From a virus: DNA of 22,504 nucleotides. The position numbers and the translations under genes were made by a program. Below, one piece after another: positions 17,769 through 22,504 of the stretch. The notes beneath the pieces are model-generated. The model saw only the letters and a list, made by a program, of their open reading frames with translations. It had not been told where the DNA came from and searched no databases. The number at the start of each line of letters is the position of its first letter. Position 1 is the stretch's first letter. The stretch is taken from positions 1 through 22,504 of the IMG/VR virus record IMGVR_UViG_3300012683_000019. One strand, written 5' to 3'.

Positions 17769-20450
17769 ATGGCAAATGTCGATCCTCGAAATCCGCAGAT
17801 AGGGACCCATGGGAGTCCCGCGTCGCTTAACGGTGGGAATGCCTATCCGTCAAGCGAACAGCTCGACCCTCTGGGTGACAAAGACGATGACGGCACCGGG
17901 ATGACAGTTGAAGATACCGAAGATGGCGGGGCGGTGGCCACGCTCAAAGGCCCGGAGGTTGATAAAGATCCGAAGTTTTACCGGAATCTTGTGGAGGAGA
18001 TGGAGGAGGGGGATCTGGCGATCATCGCCACGGATTTAGAGCGTAAGATCCTTGATGATAAGAATTCGCGTAGTAAGCGCGACGAGTTGTACGAGGAAGG
18101 AATCCGGCGTACTGGTCTTGCGGGCGATGCCCCGGGCGGAGCGGCGTTTGAAGGGGCCAGTCGAGTAGTGCATCCGATGCTTATCAAAGCGTCAGTCGAT
18201 TTTGGCTCACGTACCGTAAAAGAATTGCTCCCAGCGAAAGGTCCGGTCCGTGACAACATCTACGGCACCCAGACCGTGGCGCGGGTGGAGAAAGCCAAGC
18301 GCCAGACTCGGCATATGAACTGGCAGTTAACCAAGCAGATGCCTGAGTTCCGCTCCGAGATGGAGCAGCTGATTACACAGGTACCGCTTGGCGGTGATGC
18401 TTACATGCTGATGGAGTGGAATGGCAAGCATCACCGCCCCGTGTCCACTTTCATTCCTGTGGATGAAATGTTGATCCCGTTCGCGGCGAGTAATTTCCGT
18501 TCCGCACAGCGCCGTACCTGGATGGAAAAGATTACGCAGGAGACGTTTGAGCAACGCGTTGATGATGCAATTTATCGTGATACCGATACGATCTCAGTTG
18601 CGGCAGAGCCTGAAAGCACCAAGGCGGCTGGAGCTGCGGCCAAGGTTGAGGGTAAGGAGACTACTGCTGAGAATATTGATGGACAGCGGATTATCTATCG
18701 GACCTGGACTTCGCTGGAACTGGCGATCGACGGGGAAGAATCTGCCCCTTATGTCGTCCATATGGACGAGTCTACTAAGAAGATCTTGGCAATTTATCGG
18801 AACTGGGCTGAGGACGATGATGATCAGGGAGAACTTGCCTGGGTAGTACAGTTTCCCTTCGTCCCATGGCGCGGGGCGATGTCAATTGGACTGGTGCACC
18901 TGATTGGGAGCCTAGCGGCGGCTTCGACTGGTGCGCTCCGGGCGCTGCTGGATAGTGCACATTTGAATAATTTCCCGACCTTGATTAAGCTGGCTGGGCT
19001 TAATAAGGGGGGTCAGACACTTAATCTACAGGCCACCGCTATTAAGGAGATGGAAGGTGGAGTATCGGTGGATGACATTCGTAAGTTGATGATGAATGTG
19101 CCTTTTAATCCACCGTCCGATACTCTGTATAAATTGCTTGGGTTCTGTGTTGAAGCGGGTCAGGATGTGGTCCGGACGACCTTTGAAAATATGGCGGATA
19201 ACTCGCAGCAAATGCCGGTCGGCACGACGTTAGCGCTAATCGAGCAGGGCATGACGGTGTTTTCTGCGATCCATGCGCGGCTCCACGCTTCGATGGCCGA
19301 ACTGCTTGCGGTTCTGCACCGGATCAATGGAATGTATCTGGATGAGCAGGAAGTGCTCGATGATACTGGCGAGTTGCTGGTTAAGCAGGCCGATTATCAG
19401 GGGCCGATGGACATTCAGCCGGTGTCCGATCCGAACATATTCTCGGAGATGCAGCGGTTCGCTCAGATCCAGATTATCGCCCAGCGCGCGCAGTTACTCC
19501 CTCAGTTATATGACCTCCGGGAAGTTGAGAAATCAATTCTGGAGCGTACTAAGGTACCGGATGCGGAACGGTTCTTGTTACCTAAACAGGAAGTGGTTGA
19601 GACTAATGCCGTAACCGAGAATGCGATGCTGTCGCTCGGTCAGCCAGTGCATGCGTTTCCTGACCAGGACCATTTGGCACATATTCAGGTACTTCTTGAT
19701 TATGCTAAGAATCCAATGCTGGGGATGCTCTCGATTATTGCCCCGGCGTTCGTGCCAGCTGCTATGCAACACTTGAAAGAGCATATTGTGTTCTGGTATG
19801 TAAGTTTTATGGAGCAGCACAGTTCTGCCGCGATCGGCTCTGGGGCCAAGATTGGGGAGTTGATGAAATATAAGGATCCTCAGACGCGTGAGGAAGTTGA
19901 TAAGCTGATGGCACAGATCTCAGGTAAGTTCCTGGAAAATCAAACGATGGAAACGCTGCAAGGTATCATGCCAGTATTCCAGAAACTAGAAGCATTCGTC
20001 CAGCAACAACAGAAAGCTGCCCAGGAGCAGGCGATCGCGGCCCAGCAGCCTGCAGCTGCGGCCCGGATCGAATCGGCCAAGATCGCGGCAGCCAGCACCG
20101 ACAAGCGCACCGACGCTCAGACTCAGATTGCGCAAGGGGAGCAGAAACTGGAGGCGGGCGCGGTTGCCGGGCAGAACGCGCAGAAAGCTGCGGAATCACA
20201 GGCACAGACTCAGCGCGATGAGGCTGCTGCCGCGCTCGATATGCAAAAGACCCGTGAGCAACAAATGCATGAAGCACTAGGCGATGAGGCCGATCGGGCG
20301 TCGTCGGCTACCGAGCAGGCGCGGGAATTGGCTGCTAAGCACGAGATCACGGCACAGGATAATGCGACGGCACTTACGATCGCAGAAGTTGGCGCTGCAG
20401 CACGTCGTGCGACTGCAGTCAAGAATGGCACGAGAGTTAATAAGGAGTAG
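17769..20450 (+). CDS. Portal protein with long Ala/Gln-rich tail
   Basis: An 893-residue protein, directly after terL, which is the usual place for the portal (the ring through which DNA enters the head). Conserved-looking segments are EGASRVVHPMLIKASVDFGS (about 130-149), GALRALLDSAHLNNFPTLIK (about 392-411) and a helical core after it (ENMADNSQQMPVGTTLALIE). The N terminus (1-60) is acidic and flexible. Residues from about 735 to 893 are rich in Ala, Gln and Glu with coiled-coil periodicity, as in the long helical barrel of some podoviral portals (P22-like). This tail may form a barrel inside the head. No clear ribosome site is seen before the ATG. Confidence 0.88.
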   Translation: MANVDPRNPQIGTHGSPASLNGGNAYPSSEQLDPLGDKDDDGTGMTVEDTEDGGAVATLKGPEVDKDPKFYRNLVEEMEEGDLAIIATDLERKILDDKNSRSKRDELYEEGIRRTGLAGDAPGGAAFEGASRVVHPMLIKASVDFGSRTVKELLPAKGPVRDNIYGTQTVARVEKAKRQTRHMNWQLTKQMPEFRSEMEQLITQVPLGGDAYMLMEWNGKHHRPVSTFIPVDEMLIPFAASNFRSAQRRTWMEKITQETFEQRVDDAIYRDTDTISVAAEPESTKAAGAAAKVEGKETTAENIDGQRIIYRTWTSLELAIDGEESAPYVVHMDESTKKILAIYRNWAEDDDDQGELAWVVQFPFVPWRGAMSIGLVHLIGSLAAASTGALRALLDSAHLNNFPTLIKLAGLNKGGQTLNLQATAIKEMEGGVSVDDIRKLMMNVPFNPPSDTLYKLLGFCVEAGQDVVRTTFENMADNSQQMPVGTTLALIEQGMTVFSAIHARLHASMAELLAVLHRINGMYLDEQEVLDDTGELLVKQADYQGPMDIQPVSDPNIFSEMQRFAQIQIIAQRAQLLPQLYDLREVEKSILERTKVPDAERFLLPKQEVVETNAVTENAMLSLGQPVHAFPDQDHLAHIQVLLDYAKNPMLGMLSIIAPAFVPAAMQHLKEHIVFWYVSFMEQHSSAAIGSGAKIGELMKYKDPQTREEVDKLMAQISGKFLENQTMETLQGIMPVFQKLEAFVQQQQKAAQEQAIAAQQPAAAARIESAKIAAASTDKRTDAQTQIAQGEQKLEAGAVAGQNAQKAAESQAQTQRDEAAAALDMQKTREQQMHEALGDEADRASSATEQARELAAKHEITAQDNATALTIAEVGAAARRATAVKNGTRVNKE

Positions 20451-20454
20451 GAAG

Positions 20455-20652
20455 ATGACTGATAAGATTGATCCAGGTCAAGTACGGATGCAGAAAAGCA
20501 TCGCTATGGGCCACACACCCTCGGGCCTAGGCGGCGGTAAGCATCCAGGGTATGCAAAAGGCGGTCGTGTGGCCAATCTCAAGGGTGGACATGCCAAGGG
20601 CGGTAGGGTATCGGCTAGCGGAAAGCGTTATGGATCCGCGCGCACTTGTTAA
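20455..20652 (+). CDS. Small Gly/Lys-rich protein after the portal
   Basis: A 65-residue basic protein. Its second half repeats the element KGGRV (YAKGGRVANLKGGHAKGGRV), each with Gly and Lys. AKGGRV/AKGGKV elements occur in some phage minor virion proteins of unknown role. The ATG at 20455 is preceded by AAGGAGTAGGAAG; a longer frame upstream lies inside the portal gene and is not used. It overlaps the following gene by 23 bases. Confidence 0.6.
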   Translation: MTDKIDPGQVRMQKSIAMGHTPSGLGGGKHPGYAKGGRVANLKGGHAKGGRVSASGKRYGSARTC

Positions 20653-20830
20653 GGAATTGGAAAACATTCGGGATCGGGTAGCGCGTGAGAGACTCTTTTC
20701 ACCCGGTAGCGGTTCTGATCAGGACCATGCGTTCGCTTTTGGGCGAGCAGCGGGAGAGATTCAGGGAATGCAACGGGTCATTGAGATGCTCAATGACCTA
20801 ATCGCTGTAGAGCGAAGGAAGGAAGTATGA
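20630..20830 (+). CDS. Small helical hypothetical protein in the head module
   Basis: A 66-residue charged protein (MDPRALVKELENIRDRVARE) with a Gly/Ser/Asp loop in the middle (FSPGSGSDQDHAFAFG) and a second helix (EIQGMQRVIEMLNDLIAVERR). The two-helix layout suggests a small helical hairpin. Start: ATG at 20630 with GGAAAG upstream; the frame before it overlaps the previous gene. Its stop overlaps the next start as ATGA. Function unknown. Confidence 0.6.
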   Translation: MDPRALVKELENIRDRVARERLFSPGSGSDQDHAFAFGRAAGEIQGMQRVIEMLNDLIAVERRKEV

Positions 20831-21117
20831 AAATAGCTGATGCTGTCTGGTATCAGGGCGCGGAGGCAATTCCAGGGGATGCGCCGCGAGCGGCGATTGT
20901 GGTGGGTATCGTGGATGGGGACCATGTTAACATTGCGCATTTCGATATTAATGGGCTATTGTATATAGCGCATGAGGTACGAGTCTATCATGGAGCCCCT
21001 GCTTTTATTCCGGAGGACGATTATGTATGTTTACCAGGTACTCCATGGCGTGTACCTTTACCGGTTCCTAAGGCAGTGCCTATTGCTCCCAGTGTAACTC
21101 GTGTTACTTTAAGCTAA
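20827..21117 (+). CDS. Small beta-rich hypothetical protein in the head module
   Basis: A 96-residue protein with hydrophobic beta strands (AAIVVGIVDGDHVNIAHFDING, in two parts) and a Pro-rich end. The segment VNIAHFDINGLLYIAHEV resembles the N-x-x-V/H-F-D-x-x-G-x-x-Y pattern of small proteins I recall from tailed-phage head regions, where they have no assigned role. GAAGGAAGGAAG precedes the ATG, which overlaps the previous stop as ATGA. It is followed by the co-chaperonin gene. Confidence 0.6.
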   Translation: MKIADAVWYQGAEAIPGDAPRAAIVVGIVDGDHVNIAHFDINGLLYIAHEVRVYHGAPAFIPEDDYVCLPGTPWRVPLPVPKAVPIAPSVTRVTLS

Positions 21118-21127
21118 AGGAGTTTAT

Positions 21128-21580
21128 ATGTCTCGTTCACAAAGTTTCGCCCCGGTTGTAACGTTGGATCAGTCTCTAGATGAGGCGTTTCCGGCAGTCG
21201 ACCCGAATTATAGACCATTTGGCAGTCGTGTTTTAGTGCAATTACGTTCACCTCGTAACAAGACTGCAGGCGGCATAGTGCTTGCCCAGGAAACCCAGGA
21301 CAACATTCAGGGAAACACTCAGGTAGCTAAAGTAATTGCGATGGGTACTCTGGCTTTTCATAATCGTACCACGGGTGAGGAGTGGCCTGAAGGGGCATGG
21401 GCTAAAATCGGTGATTATGTACGGGTACCGAAATTTGGCGGAGACACGTTTGAAGTAAAAATTCATAAACGTGATACGTCGAGTGCCGATGATGGCGTGG
21501 CAATCTTTAAGATTTTCAATGATCTGGATATTTCGGGAGAGATCCCGGGCGATCCATTGGCAGTAGTGGCTTACGTATAA
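21128..21580 (+). CDS. GroES-like co-chaperonin
   Basis: A 150-residue protein with a GroES-type fold. RPFGSRVLVQL (29-39) is the first strand, KTAGGIVLAQETQDN (45-59) fits the mobile loop that contacts GroEL, and VAKVIAMGTLAF (67-77) and IGDYVRVPKFGGDTFEVK (94-111) complete the barrel, ending with DDGVAIFKI. It is longer than bacterial GroES (about 97 residues), with an N-terminal extension and a longer roof region, as in other phage versions (compare T4 gp31). Such proteins replace host GroES so that GroEL can fold the phage capsid protein. Its place between portal and scaffold genes fits. AAAGGAG precedes the ATG. Confidence 0.88.
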   Translation: MSRSQSFAPVVTLDQSLDEAFPAVDPNYRPFGSRVLVQLRSPRNKTAGGIVLAQETQDNIQGNTQVAKVIAMGTLAFHNRTTGEEWPEGAWAKIGDYVRVPKFGGDTFEVKIHKRDTSSADDGVAIFKIFNDLDISGEIPGDPLAVVAYV

Positions 21581-21609
21581 CAGTGCAGGAATGCGCTAGG
21601 AGATGATGT

Positions 21610-22504
21610 ATGGCTGAAGATAAAGATGGCGTGCAGCAAGGCGAGGCAGACGCTGCCGAAGATGCTGCAGACAAGGCTCTTGCAGATCTTAATAAAGATC
21701 TGGATGTAGTTGAGGTTGACGAGGAAGGGAATGAGATCCATGCTGATGACAAGGGCGGGGACGATGAGCGTCTTGGGTCCGAGGCTCAGCACCGGGAGGC
21801 AGAGTCTATTGAACAGCGCCGGGCGCGACGTCGTGAGGAGCGGCATCAGCGTCGTGATAATCAGCGCAAACAATTAAATGAGGGCCGGATTGCGATGCGT
21901 GAGAACGCAGAGCTGCGGGCGCAATTGGCTGAAACTAATCGGCGTATTGAGCAATTAGATCAGCAGCAACAGAATTTCGGCGTGGTGCAGCTGGAGGCGC
22001 GGATCACAGAGACTCGTAATCTTGTGCGGCAAATGGAAGGGGTGGAGAAAGCTGCCGCCACCGCTGGCAAGAAAGATGACGAGATTGAGGCAAGAAACCT
22101 TGCGCAACAGGCGCGGGATAATTTACGAGAGCTGGAACGCACTTACCGACAGATCGAGGAAGCAGGCGGGATCCCTGTCCGGGGTGAGAGTGTCCGGAGA
22201 ACAGCTGCCGGAGCCGGTGATGGTGCCAGTACACGTACTGCACCACAAGTAGACCCACAGATAGTAGGAAATTTCCGTACGTTTCATTCACGTAACCAGT
22301 GGTACAACCCTGATGTACGTGTAGCAGACCAAGATTCTATGGTAACACGTGCTATTGAAGCTGCACTAGCAGCGGAGGGAAGTGATCCCAGGACACAGGA
22401 GCATTGGGATGAACTAGAGGATAGACTTGTGGAAGCGCTTCCGCACAGGTATAATGTGCGTGAGGAAAATGATCGTGGCGGTACCCGAAGGGCTAATAAT
22501 AATG
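21610..22504 (+). CDS. Scaffold-like protein, 3' end outside window
   Basis: The frame is open to the window edge (298 codons visible). The order fits a phage capsid scaffold: acidic N terminus (1-60), an Arg-rich patch (RRARRREERHQRR, about 70-82), a long coiled coil (about 95-185), then NFRTFHSRNQWYNPD (221-235) and a helical C-terminal part with PRTQEHWDELEDRLVEALPH. The WYNP and EG-x-DP elements are features I know from scaffold genes that follow the GroES-like gene in other phages. It would shape the procapsid and leave or be cut before DNA packing. AGGAGATGATGT precedes the ATG. The capsid gene probably follows. Confidence 0.7.
   Translation, partial: MAEDKDGVQQGEADAAEDAADKALADLNKDLDVVEVDEEGNEIHADDKGGDDERLGSEAQHREAESIEQRRARRREERHQRRDNQRKQLNEGRIAMRENAELRAQLAETNRRIEQLDQQQQNFGVVQLEARITETRNLVRQMEGVEKAAATAGKKDDEIEARNLAQQARDNLRELERTYRQIEEAGGIPVRGESVRRTAAGAGDGASTRTAPQVDPQIVGNFRTFHSRNQWYNPDVRVADQDSMVTRAIEAALAAEGSDPRTQEHWDELEDRLVEALPHRYNVREENDRGGTRRANNN

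Noticed and set aside
1-22504. Insertion sequences, integrase or attachment sites
   Set aside because: No transposase or recombinase motifs, terminal inverted repeats or tRNA-end duplications were seen; a temperate life style can be neither shown nor excluded from this window.

Overview
The window is part of a tailed double-stranded DNA phage genome (or an intact prophage). The host is probably a Gram-negative bacterium: early promoters look like host sigma70 promoters (TTGACA / extended -10), most genes have strong AGGAG ribosome sites, and two gene products carry Sec signal peptides. The host genus cannot be named from this sequence. No integrase, attachment site, tRNA or CRISPR array was seen.

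Left block (1-13039), minus strand. About 30 small, tightly packed genes are read leftwards, most joined by ATGA or GTGA stop/start overlaps. They form several units, each headed by a member of one promoter family (P1-P6). Recognisable products are few: an HNH endonuclease, a DUF3846-like protein, a complete GH5-type glycoside hydrolase, two duplicated secreted proteins, three paralogues with a CGT-x2-C-x2-G-W/H motif, and the 'MSHFTVLV' conserved phage family. Six very small genes (27-54 codons), mostly encoding one membrane segment, fill gaps that look empty at ordinary ORF cut-offs. Two of them flank the GH5 gene.

Non-coding island (about 11314-11856). Divergent promoters sit at its left end. 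A plus-strand stretch of about 420 nt runs from an extended -10 promoter to a 10-bp hairpin. It has no credible protein but many nested complementary segments, so it is a candidate large structured phage RNA.

Switch region (about 13000-13500). The leftmost-reading promoter P5 is flanked by a 9-bp inverted repeat that could be an operator pair. Beside it are six 16-bp iteron-like repeats in two groups of three, followed by a rightward promoter. This is the best candidate for a replication origin or an early/late control region.

Right block (13501-22504), plus strand. This is the packaging and head module: a small gene, a probable small terminase, an Ig-like protein, two tandem paralogous fibre-like proteins, the large terminase, a large portal with an Ala/Gln-rich tail, three small genes, a GroES-like co-chaperonin and the start of a scaffold-like gene cut by the window edge. 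The order portal - GroES - scaffold suggests that the major capsid protein follows just outside the window and that the co-chaperonin helps to fold it.
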